The translations under genes were made by a program, and so were the position numbers. A stretch of DNA of 64,000 nucleotides, from contig JAGCMB010000030.1 of NCBI GenBank assembly GCA_017646665.1, forward strand, positions 1-64,000, read 5' to 3'. Below the pieces are notes generated by a model, which had not been told where the DNA came from, ran no database searches, and saw only the letters and a list, made by a program, of their open reading frames with translations. Source of the stretch: Bacteroidaceae bacterium (GTDB taxonomy: Bacteria; Bacteroidota; Bacteroidia; Bacteroidales; Bacteroidaceae). This document shows, one piece after another, positions 17,161-24,900 of the stretch; within the stretch, counting starts at the first letter, position 1, and every line of letters starts with the position of its first letter.

Positions 17161-18668
17161 TTACCCTCCTCAAGCAAACGCCACGCGCGTGGCAGACAGT
17201 CAACGACATCACCTGCAACAAGAGCAGTTTCTCCTTTTTCCTTTGCAGCGATATCGCCGGCAAGACCGTGGACATACACCGCCAAACGTGCCGCATCGGG
17301 AGCTGCAAAGCCCTGGGCAAGGAGTGAAAGGATGCAACCGGTGAGCACGTCGCCACAACCTCCTGTAGCCATTCCGGGATTTCCGGTGCTGTTGAAATGC
17401 ATTGTGCCCAGCTGTGTAACAACTACAGTATATGCACCTTTAAGAACAATTGTAACTCCAAAGGTCATTGCATATACCTGCGCAGCCTGAAGGCGCACAT
17501 AAGAGCTGTCCGTGGCACCGAACAAGCGTGCGAATTCGCCAATATGAGGCGTTATTATACTGCCATGTGGCAGACGCTGCATATATTTAGGATTACGTGC
17601 AAGGATGTTCAAAGCATCGGCATCGAGCACCATAGGAGCTTTGCAGGTATCAATGAGATTTAGCAATGCTGCCTCACACTCCTCACTCTGCCCAATTCCG
17701 GGGCCGACAGCAACTGCTGTATACCGCTCTGTTTCTATAAAATCACTAAAACAGTTCTCATTATTGTCGATGCTCGTCATCGCTTCGGGAACAGCAACCT
17801 GAACAATGGAATTGTTGCACGCCGGTACGTGTACTGTCAGCAACCCGACTCCACTTCGCAAGGCCGACCGTGCAGCAAGCACCGATGCTCCGGCCATACC
17901 TCTTGAACCCGCAACAAGCAGAGCGCGACCAAAAACGCCTTTGTGTGCGTGCTTTGCACGTGGCTTCGCCAAGGGAAGTATATCCTCTTTACAAGTATAT
18001 TCAAAGGGCGAAGGGGTTTCGGCTATCGCACGTTGCGACAGAGCAATATCAAGTATCTTCAGTTCGCCCACGAACATATCGTTCTCGGCAAACAATTGTG
18101 ATAATTTTGGGAATTGCAATGTTAATGTCAGCGTTGCCAACACTATCAACTGCAATGAAGGGTCATTATCAGCACCTAAAAGCCCAGATGGCATATCTAT
18201 TGCTACAACATCATTGTCCACTGCATCAATACCACGTATGACATCGGCAAACAATCCGTTGACAACAGGACGGTCGAGTCCACTGCCAAACAACGCATCT
18301 ATTATCACTGCACCGTTTGATATTGACGGCATTGCAAAACTGTCGGCAACCTGTATAACAGGCACACCAATTCCTAACAGACGCTCAAGATTTACGGCAC
18401 AGTCGGCCGAGAGTTTCCCTTTTGGATTTACAAGCCACACCTCCACTGAACAACCGGCATTATGCAGCATACGGGCAACGGCAAGACCGTCGCCACCATT
18501 GTTCCCCGGGCCTGCAAAGACGGCAAACCCACGCCCTGCATAACGCTCAAGGATGGCCGTAGTCAAAGCACGTGCTGCACGTTCCATAAGATCAATGGAT
18601 GCCACAGGCTCATTTTCTATAGTGTAGGCATCAATAGCCTTTATAATAGGAGTGTTGAAAAATTTCAT
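17157..18668 (-). CDS. nnr: Bifunctional NAD(P)H-hydrate epimerase / ADP-dependent dehydratase
   Basis: A 503-residue repair enzyme for damaged NAD(P)H. The N-terminal YjeF/NnrE epimerase domain (about 1-210) has FAGPGNNGGDGLAVAR near residue 52 and the Asp of IDALFGSGL. The C-terminal NnrD dehydratase domain (about 220-500) has the Ala-Gly-Ser-rich block RALLVAGSRGMAGA, VAVGPGIGQS, VLDADALN and STGNPGMATGGCGDVLTG, the nucleotide-binding signature. Both ends overlap neighbours by 4 bases (ATGA): aroQ upstream and the BASS gene downstream. It is a metabolic housekeeping gene riding in the aro operon. Confidence 0.95.
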   Translation of the reverse strand: MKFFNTPIIKAIDAYTIENEPVASIDLMERAARALTTAILERYAGRGFAVFAGPGNNGGDGLAVARMLHNAGCSVEVWLVNPKGKLSADCAVNLERLLGIGVPVIQVADSFAMPSISNGAVIIDALFGSGLDRPVVNGLFADVIRGIDAVDNDVVAIDMPSGLLGADNDPSLQLIVLATLTLTLQFPKLSQLFAENDMFVGELKILDIALSQRAIAETPSPFEYTCKEDILPLAKPRAKHAHKGVFGRALLVAGSRGMAGASVLAARSALRSGVGLLTVHVPACNNSIVQVAVPEAMTSIDNNENCFSDFIETERYTAVAVGPGIGQSEECEAALLNLIDTCKAPMVLDADALNILARNPKYMQRLPHGSIITPHIGEFARLFGATDSSYVRLQAAQVYAMTFGVTIVLKGAYTVVVTQLGTMHFNSTGNPGMATGGCGDVLTGCILSLLAQGFAAPDAARLAVYVHGLAGDIAAKEKGETALVAGDVVDCLPRAWRLLEEGK

Positions 18669-19093
18669 AGCTGTGACAAGTATTCCAAACCCTCTTTGTA
18701 ACCGTCGAACCCTTTGCCACAGATGGTTTTTTGTGCATAGAGCGAAACAAAGGAGAAACGGCGGAACTCCTCACGGGTTGAGATATCGGTCAGATGCACC
18801 TCAACCGTCGGCAATGACACCGCCTTCAATGCATCAAGAATTGCGACACTAGTGTGGGTATAGGCAGCCGGGTTTATTAGAATACCGTCGAACACACCGT
18901 ATGCAGACTGAATTTTGTCAACAATCACACCTTCGTGGTTCGACTGGAACAGTTCGACATCAAGCGACAACTGCGCAGCACAGTCACGTATGAACTGCTG
19001 CAACGCTGCAAAATTCTGCGCACCATAGAGCGCCGGCTCACGCAACCCCAAGAGATTGAGGTTAGGGCCATTAATTACCAATATCTTTTTCAT
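18665..19093 (-). CDS. aroQ: Type II 3-dehydroquinate dehydratase
   Basis: A 142-residue cytoplasmic enzyme that converts 3-dehydroquinate to 3-dehydroshikimate in the shikimate pathway. The signature VINGPNLNLLGLREPALYG is at the N-terminus, with the catalytic tyrosine in ALYG. INPAAYTHTSVAILDAL near residue 75 and VEVHLTDISTREEFR near 98 hold the catalytic His and substrate-binding residues. Length fits the family. It follows pheA by 62 bases and overlaps the NnrDE start by 4 bases. Confidence 0.97.
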   Translation of the reverse strand: MKKILVINGPNLNLLGLREPALYGAQNFAALQQFIRDCAAQLSLDVELFQSNHEGVIVDKIQSAYGVFDGILINPAAYTHTSVAILDALKAVSLPTVEVHLTDISTREEFRRFSFVSLYAQKTICGKGFDGYKEGLEYLSQL

Positions 19094-19155
19094 ATCAAAT
19101 TAATCTATTGCAAAAACGAAGCGTAACGCAGTTATCGCCAAATTAGACAATAATT

Positions 19156-20298
19156 TTATATGATTTCGGCATACGTCCCAAAATACCTGAACTGCTCGCC
19201 ACACTCGTGAAGTTCACACATCAATGATAAAAATTCATCGCTGTAGACAGACGCCTCAATATCGAAATAGAAACGATATTCAAACTCACGCTCTGGGATT
19301 TGACGGCTCTCGAGCTTAACAAGGTTAACACCGGTAGCATTGAAACGCGACATTATGCGAAAGAGCGTTCCGGGGCGGTTGGGAATATTTATCATAACGC
19401 TTGTACGGTCGGCACCTGAATATATTTTAGGTTCCTTGGCAATGCAGATAAATCGGGTATAGTTGTTGTCGCGGTTCTGAACCGACGATTTAAGCACCTG
19501 CAACTGATATAGTTCGGCGCAGAGGCGTGACGAGAGTGATGCCTTGGTACTGTCACCGGCCTGCGCAACCATACGTGCAGCCTCGGCTGTGTTCTCGCAA
19601 GCAATAACGCGCACATTCTTAAGTGTTGAGAGAAATTCTGAACACTGGTTGATAGCCTGTTGATGTGAATAGATTTCACGTATATCTTCAAGTTTTGTTC
19701 CTGGAAGAGTGAGTATGGCGTGGTCTACTTTTAGACGTACACCGCGGACTATACTCACATTATATGCTGCAAGCAGGTCATATATAGCATTTACAGAACC
19801 TGCAAGCGAGTTTTCAATTGGCAACACACCAAATTCGCAAAGTCCACCACTGACAGCTTTGAAAACACCTTCAAAATTATTCATATACATAATTTCGGGA
19901 AGGTCAAAAAGGCGTTCCGACGCCAAATGGGCATAAGAGCCTTCGCAGCCGGCACACGCTACCGAGCCACGTTTGGGGAACGGCTGAGGTGGAACAGAAG
20001 CTATCTGTTTGAAGTGGCTAAAGAATTCACTTCCTTCAGAGAGCATACGGGTTTCATAAGACTCGCTCAGGTCGAAGATTGTACGGTAGAGCGTGCGACC
20101 ATAGCCTTCGAATTCAGGGCCTAATCGCTTTGACACATTCTGTAACACTGTGCGCGCACGCGAAGGGTGATACACCGGCAAATTATTCTCTTTCTTATAT
20201 TTCCCGATACCCGAAACCACCTGCATACGGCGAGCGAAAAGGTCGCACATCTGAGTATCTATCTCATCTATCTCCTGACGTAATTTATCCAAATCCAT
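19156..20298 (-). CDS. pheA: Bifunctional chorismate mutase / prephenate dehydratase
   Basis: A 380-residue P-protein for phenylalanine synthesis. The start at 20298 gives the normal chorismate mutase beginning MDLDKLRQEIDEIDTQMCDL. The upstream frame to 20376 overlaps aroA and has no homologous look. Domains: AroQ-type chorismate mutase (1-85), prephenate dehydratase (about 108-285, with VLPIENSLAGSV and the NYTRF motif) and a C-terminal ACT domain (about 298-376). In the ACT domain the usual ESRP phenylalanine-binding motif reads LESRQIP, and the GALV site reads GTLF, so feedback by phenylalanine may differ. It begins 16 bases after the aroA stop. Confidence 0.95.
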   Translation of the reverse strand: MDLDKLRQEIDEIDTQMCDLFARRMQVVSGIGKYKKENNLPVYHPSRARTVLQNVSKRLGPEFEGYGRTLYRTIFDLSESYETRMLSEGSEFFSHFKQIASVPPQPFPKRGSVACAGCEGSYAHLASERLFDLPEIMYMNNFEGVFKAVSGGLCEFGVLPIENSLAGSVNAIYDLLAAYNVSIVRGVRLKVDHAILTLPGTKLEDIREIYSHQQAINQCSEFLSTLKNVRVIACENTAEAARMVAQAGDSTKASLSSRLCAELYQLQVLKSSVQNRDNNYTRFICIAKEPKIYSGADRTSVMINIPNRPGTLFRIMSRFNATGVNLVKLESRQIPEREFEYRFYFDIEASVYSDEFLSLMCELHECGEQFRYFGTYAEII

Positions 20299-20314
20299 AT
20301 TATGTCTGTTTTTA

Positions 20315-21571
20315 TTATTCAACCACTCCTCCAAGCATTGCAAAGTCTTCGAAAAACAATGGATATGATTTTGCAACGCAAGTATATTCCTTAATAGTTG
20401 TAATTCCGCTAGCCACAGCCGACATGACGGCTGCCGACATTGCTATACGATGGTCGCAGTAACTGTCGACGGGAGCTGTTGCAACCGGCTCACCACCGTA
20501 AACAGTGAATGTATCCTCGCCTATCTGCGATGTTATTCCAAAAGCCGCCAACAAATCCCTGACAGCAGCCAAACGGTCGCTCTCTTTATAACGTAAACGT
20601 CCGACACCTGTAAAAAGCGTTGTCCCTTGCGCCACTGCCGCCGCAACAGCCAGCACCGGCACAAGGTCGGGGGTGTCGGTGCAATCAAGTTCTGTGCCGA
20701 ACAGATGCGATGGCATAGCCACCACTCCATTGTCATTACACTCAATGAATGCTCCCATTGAACGTAGATGGTCAACAATATAACTGTCACCCTGCAACGA
20801 GTCATCATTCATTCCACATACTGTTACTGGGCATCTGCCCGTAACACCGGCAACTACCCAGAAGGCAGCCGATGACCAATCGCCCTCTACCACCACGCGG
20901 GGCGGCATACGATATTGCTGATTGCCTTTTATCCTATATATGTTGCCACATTGTTCAACCTTTATACCGGCAATGCGCAGAGCATCGAGTGTCATTGTAA
21001 CATACGAGGCACTTGTGAGGCCGTCTGTAACCTCAATCTCGCTATCTTCGGCAGCCAAAGGCAAAGCAAAGAGCAAGCCGGTGAGATACTGCGATGATAT
21101 ATTACCCGGCAATCTGGATTTACCACCGGTGAGAGTTCCGTTGCAGGTCAATGGAAGTTCGTCGGTTGTGTGACGTGTGAAGGAGATTCCGTGTTGTGCA
21201 AGAGCATCAAGCAGTGCGCCCATCGGGCGTTGTGGCAGTTTGCCGGCACCCACAAATGTGGCATCGGCACCAAGCACGGCTGCTACCGATACAAGAAATC
21301 GCAATGTAGAGCCACTCTCGCCACAATCAAGCGTTCCGCCCTTGACAACATCCACCGGAATAACGTTGAAAACACCCGATGAATAGGTTATTTTTGCGCC
21401 TAAAGCATTAAGGCAACGCATAGTTGCCATAATATCGTCGTTCACGGCATTGCACACTATGCTGCAAGGCTCACAACCCAATGCAGCACATATAAGCAAT
21501 CTATGCGCTTGTGATTTTGACGGAGGGGGAGTGACACAGCCCTCCAATGTCCCGTGAACTTTTATTTCCAT
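20315..21571 (-). CDS. aroA: 3-phosphoshikimate 1-carboxyvinyltransferase (EPSP synthase)
   Basis: A 418-residue enzyme that joins phosphoenolpyruvate to shikimate 3-phosphate. Family motifs are in place: PPSKSQAHRLLICAALG at the N-terminus, LDCGESGSTLRFLV near residue 80, LPGNISSQYLTGLLFALP near 153, the RYKESDRLAAV block near 333, and DHRIAMSAAV near 382. The length is slightly short of E. coli AroA (427), which is normal. It is separated from upstream aroB by a 204-base spacer with two imperfect hairpins. Other genes of the run are packed much tighter. Confidence 0.97.
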   Translation of the reverse strand: MEIKVHGTLEGCVTPPPSKSQAHRLLICAALGCEPCSIVCNAVNDDIMATMRCLNALGAKITYSSGVFNVIPVDVVKGGTLDCGESGSTLRFLVSVAAVLGADATFVGAGKLPQRPMGALLDALAQHGISFTRHTTDELPLTCNGTLTGGKSRLPGNISSQYLTGLLFALPLAAEDSEIEVTDGLTSASYVTMTLDALRIAGIKVEQCGNIYRIKGNQQYRMPPRVVVEGDWSSAAFWVVAGVTGRCPVTVCGMNDDSLQGDSYIVDHLRSMGAFIECNDNGVVAMPSHLFGTELDCTDTPDLVPVLAVAAAVAQGTTLFTGVGRLRYKESDRLAAVRDLLAAFGITSQIGEDTFTVYGGEPVATAPVDSYCDHRIAMSAAVMSAVASGITTIKEYTCVAKSYPLFFEDFAMLGGVVE

Positions 21572-21597
21572 ATATATATTCTAATAGTTTCCTTTTT

Positions 21598-21648
21598 ACA
21601 ACTCCCTCTCTTTGCTACTTCTTCTTATAAAGCAAGAGGAAGAGTTGT
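21598..21648 (-). repeat. Imperfect inverted repeat just upstream of aroA
   Basis: The arm at 21598-21616 pairs with 21631-21648 across a 14-base loop: ACAACTC and CTTTGCT on one side, AGCAAGAGG and AGAGTTGT on the other, with small bulges. It lies 27 bases before the aroA start on the transcript. It could be an attenuator-like or mRNA-processing structure, or part of a small repetitive element. Confidence 0.55.
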
Positions 21649-21708
21649 TTCTTTCACCTTTAACCACACTTCGTGTGATTGAACCTTCTTTCGCTCGCTG
21701 TGCAACTT

Positions 21709-21741
21709 GCAAGTAAACTAGCGTTGCGCTCGCTTACTCGC
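21709..21741 (-). repeat. Imperfect hairpin in the aroB-aroA spacer
   Basis: GCAAGTAAACTAGCG at 21709-21723 pairs with CGCTCGCTTACTCGC at 21727-21741, with two small mismatches, around TTG. A further short hairpin (CACAC-TTC-GTGTG) lies at 21665-21677. No open frame in the spacer looks coding. Confidence 0.5.
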
Positions 21742-21775
21742 AGCTTTCCGCTTTCACATTTCAGTTTTCACCTTG

Positions 21776-22822
21776 TTACATCACTTTTTGTAGCAATCCT
21801 TTCAACTCCTCGACCGGCATATCATATAGAACACATTCACCTATTGCACGAGGTAAGATAACAGATATATTTCCACCACGGCGTTTTTTGTCGGATAGAA
21901 GGGCATTGTATATTTCATTTGCAGAATATCCGCAAGTTATGTCAAATCCATACTGCAAAAGCAGTGCCGACAATTCATCGGCCACATCGCAAAGACCACA
22001 CAGGGGAGCAATCCTCGCCGCAATAACCATTCCTTTTGCAACAGCCTCGCCGTGCGAAACGCCAAAATCACTCAATTTCTCAATGGCGTGACCGAATGTG
22101 TGACCGAAGTTAAGCAAGCCACGCACTCCATTATCGAACTCGTCCTGCTGCACAACGTCGCGCTTGATTTCAATACAACGTGCAACAACCGCCTCGCGGT
22201 CGAACGGTATTGTGTGTAATGTATCATAAAGCCTCGCATCAAGAATCATTCCATATTTTATGACCTCGGCACAACCATCGCGATAAATATCACTTGGCAA
22301 GGAATCCATCAATGCGGTATCACAGCACACCAGCGATGGCTGATAGAAGCTGCCCACAAGATTCTTGCCGGCAGGGATGTCAATAGCAGTCTTACCACCG
22401 ACGGAACTGTCAACAGCCGCAAGTAGTGTAGTAGGCACCTGAATGTATTTTACTCCACGAAGATAGAGCGATGCCGAAAGACCGCCAAGGTCGCCCACTA
22501 CTCCGCCTCCAAAAGCGACAACAGCATCACTGCGTGTAAGTTGTTCCTGAGCAAGGAAAGTCAAGAAAGCCAACAGATTCTCGGCACATTTAGAGGCTTC
22601 GCCTGCAGGGATTACATATTTACAGGCATCGTACCCGGCCGATGCAAGATACTCCATCATCGTACTGCCATAGAGCGCATCGACATTGCTGTCAGTGAGC
22701 ACTGCCAAACGGCATTTGCCAAGTATGGGAGAAATCATATCGCCGATACCGGCAAGTATTCCCCTGCCGATACATATATCATACTCTCTTGTAGCCTTGA
22801 CGCTAATTGTATTATATTGCAT
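21776..22822 (-). CDS. aroB: 3-dehydroquinate synthase
   Basis: A 348-residue NAD- and zinc-dependent enzyme that cyclises DAHP to 3-dehydroquinate. Family marks: VAFGGGVVGDLGGLSASLYLRG with the NAD-binding GGG near residue 105, VPTTLLAAVDSSVGGKTAID near 131, and a later NFGHTFGHAIEK with zinc-binding His residues near 245. A GTG at 22828, overlapping the tyrA stop by one base, could also start the protein and would add two residues. ATG at 22822 is preferred as the common start codon. Position between tyrA and aroA fits the pathway. Confidence 0.96.
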   Translation of the reverse strand: MQYNTISVKATREYDICIGRGILAGIGDMISPILGKCRLAVLTDSNVDALYGSTMMEYLASAGYDACKYVIPAGEASKCAENLLAFLTFLAQEQLTRSDAVVAFGGGVVGDLGGLSASLYLRGVKYIQVPTTLLAAVDSSVGGKTAIDIPAGKNLVGSFYQPSLVCCDTALMDSLPSDIYRDGCAEVIKYGMILDARLYDTLHTIPFDREAVVARCIEIKRDVVQQDEFDNGVRGLLNFGHTFGHAIEKLSDFGVSHGEAVAKGMVIAARIAPLCGLCDVADELSALLLQYGFDITCGYSANEIYNALLSDKKRRGGNISVILPRAIGECVLYDMPVEELKGLLQKVM

Positions 22823-22827
22823 AGTCA

Positions 22828-23658
22828 CTATTTTTCGGATTCCTCCTTTGCGATACGTCCGTCACGCAACAGACCGCGAAGAAGATCAGCATCGTCGGTT
22901 GCAATTGCGTTGCGGTACTCGTGAAGCGAATTGATTAACAGGTCGAGTTCCCCAAGCAGATGCTCTTTGTTTTCGAGGAACAGCTCTGTCCACATATCCT
23001 CATTGAGGCGCGATACACGTGTAAAATCACGGAAGCTACCGGCACTGTATCCTCTATGAAATTTTGCCGATGGGCTCTTAATGAATGCATTGGAAACAAC
23101 GTGGCACATCTGCGATGTATATGATATCATTCTGTCGTGGAAATCGGCTGTCGTAACCATAAATTTCTTGAATCCCAAAGGCTCAAGCGAGTGTTTTACA
23201 CGGTCGAGAAGCTCGATATCATCGTGCACAGGCGGGACAATAATAAACGAAGCACCACTGAAAAGAGTTGCTTTAGAATATTTATAGCCTGAATATTGCA
23301 GACCGGCCATTGGATGACCACCGACAAAAGTGAAGCCATATTGTGCGGCAAGAGCAAATCCCAATTCACAAATCTTGCGTTTTGTACCACAGAAATCAAT
23401 CACCAATGTCTTAGGGTTAACCAGCATTGCATTGTCGCGCAGATAACCTGCTACAGCCTTTGGCGTTGCCGTGAGCAACAGCAGATTGCAACGGCCGATA
23501 TTCCCGGCGTCGAGAACTGCATCGACAGTGCCTTCGAGCTGCGCATAACTTACTATCGGTTCATTAATATCACAAGCGAGCACGGTTACTCCGGCTGCTT
23601 TAAAAGCCTTTGCAGCCGAACCGCCAATAAGCCCTAATCCAACAATACCGACAACCAT
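22828..23658 (-). CDS. tyrA: Prephenate dehydrogenase
   Basis: A 276-residue NAD(P)-dependent enzyme that makes 4-hydroxyphenylpyruvate for tyrosine. The Rossmann motif GIVGLGLIGGSAA opens the protein, with acidic Asp31 after the second strand (LACDINEP) fitting NAD+ preference. VDFCGTKRKI and FVGGHPMAGLQYSGY are family blocks, with the latter histidine in the active site. A helical C-terminal domain follows, and there is no ACT or chorismate mutase domain. It begins 6 bases after the DAHP synthase stop and its stop touches the aroB start. Confidence 0.96.
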   Translation of the reverse strand: MVVGIVGLGLIGGSAAKAFKAAGVTVLACDINEPIVSYAQLEGTVDAVLDAGNIGRCNLLLLTATPKAVAGYLRDNAMLVNPKTLVIDFCGTKRKICELGFALAAQYGFTFVGGHPMAGLQYSGYKYSKATLFSGASFIIVPPVHDDIELLDRVKHSLEPLGFKKFMVTTADFHDRMISYTSQMCHVVSNAFIKSPSAKFHRGYSAGSFRDFTRVSRLNEDMWTELFLENKEHLLGELDLLINSLHEYRNAIATDDADLLRGLLRDGRIAKEESEK

Positions 23659-23664
23659 AATCCA

Positions 23665-24678
23665 TCAATGCATTATGCCACGTATCTCAGCGACACGCTG
23701 TGCAACCTCGTCGAACTGTTGGGGTGTAAGAGACTGTGCTCCATCGCACAATGCACATACAGGATCATTATGAACCTCTATAATCAAACCGTCGGCACCG
23801 GCAGCCGTTGCAGCGCAAGCCATTGGACGCACAAGGCGCGACACACCGGTTGCGTGGCTTGGGTCAACAACAATAGGCAAGTGAGTGAGTTCCTTTAGCA
23901 CAGGAACGGCAGCCAGGTCGAGCACGTTACGAGTGTAGTTGTCATAGCTGCGTATACCGCGTTCACAAAGAATCACTTGCTCATTACCCTCGGACATAAT
24001 ATACTCGGCACTCATAAGCAATTCCTTAAGTGTTGCAGAAAGGCCACGCTTGAGAAGAATCGGTTTGTCACAACGACCAAGTTCTTTAAGCAACTCAAAG
24101 TTCTGCATATTGCGTGCGCCTACTTGAATGATATCCACATCGGCGAAAAGGTCTAGATGTGAGGCACTCATAATTTCAGTAACAATGGGCAGACCGGTTG
24201 CCTCGCGAGCCTTCAAAAGCAACTGCAAGCCCTCGGCACGCAGGCCCTGGAAATCGTATGGTGATGTGCGTGGTTTAAAGGCACCACCGCGCAGGATATT
24301 TGCACCCGAAGCCTTTACTGCACGTGCAACCGTCAGAATCTGCTCCTCACTCTCGACAGAACAAGGACCGGCCATAATTGCAAAATTACCACCGCCGATT
24401 TTCACCTGATTCTCGCCGGAGCCCACTTTAACGACAGTATCCTCGGGATGGAAACTGCGGTTTGCACTCTTGAATGGGTCTGTTATGCGCGCCACACGGT
24501 CAATAATTTCAAGACCGGCAAGCAAATCAATATCTATCTTACGGGTATCACCAATGAGTCCAAGTACAGTCTGCATTTCACCCTCGGAAACATGTACTCT
24601 CACATTCTGCGACTCAAGCCAATGAATCAAATTATCGCGTTGAGTTTTTGTAACTCCGCCTTTAAGTACTGCTATCAT
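23665..24678 (-). CDS. aroF: 3-deoxy-7-phosphoheptulonate synthase, type I-beta with N-terminal regulatory domain
   Basis: A 337-residue enzyme for the first step of the shikimate pathway (phosphoenolpyruvate plus erythrose 4-phosphate). Residues 1-68 form the ferredoxin-like domain that in Thermotoga-type enzymes binds tyrosine for feedback inhibition. The barrel carries MAGPCSVESEEQ near residue 105, LRGGAFKPRTSPYDFQG, CERGIRSYDNYTRN and VVDPSHATGVS. Unlike the Bacteroides arrangement I recall, where chorismate mutase is fused to this enzyme, the mutase here sits on PheA. It is the first gene of the aro run, behind a -7 box. Confidence 0.95.
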   Translation of the reverse strand: MIAVLKGGVTKTQRDNLIHWLESQNVRVHVSEGEMQTVLGLIGDTRKIDIDLLAGLEIIDRVARITDPFKSANRSFHPEDTVVKVGSGENQVKIGGGNFAIMAGPCSVESEEQILTVARAVKASGANILRGGAFKPRTSPYDFQGLRAEGLQLLLKAREATGLPIVTEIMSASHLDLFADVDIIQVGARNMQNFELLKELGRCDKPILLKRGLSATLKELLMSAEYIMSEGNEQVILCERGIRSYDNYTRNVLDLAAVPVLKELTHLPIVVDPSHATGVSRLVRPMACAATAAGADGLIIEVHNDPVCALCDGAQSLTPQQFDEVAQRVAEIRGIMH

Positions 24679-24725
24679 AGTTTCAGTTATTTATCTAAAT
24701 GTTTATTTTTTAATTAGGAGGATTG

Positions 24726-24733
24726 CAAATTTA
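24726..24733 (-). promoter_or_regulatory. -7 box upstream of the aro cluster
   Basis: TAAATTTG on the minus strand matches TAnnTTTG exactly, 47 bases before the aroF start. I see no good TTTG at the expected -33 position, so the call is partial. Confidence 0.45.
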
Positions 24734-24852
24734 CAAATAAACTTCAATTATCCTATCTTTTGAAAGAAAATGCTGCCATTCAAGACGTATTTTTGTCTTT
24801 TTATGGCAAAAGGAGGCGTTTTGGTGTTTTTTTGTAACATCATAAACAAAAA

Positions 24853-24881
24853 AAAACCGAGATGCCGTGCATCTCGGTTTT
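24853..24881 (-). terminator. Strong rho-independent terminator of the GH109-like gene
   Basis: AAAACCGAGATG and CATCTCGGTTTT form a perfect 12-base stem around CCGTG. On the minus strand it is followed by a long T run, and it starts 19 bases after the stop codon at 24901. Confidence 0.93.
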
Positions 24882-24900
24882 GTCCGCGAAAAACTATTTT

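Noticed and set aside
17806..18543. A 245-codon plus-strand frame
   Set aside because: Antisense shadow of the NAD(P)HX repair gene. It has no ribosome site and no family resemblance.
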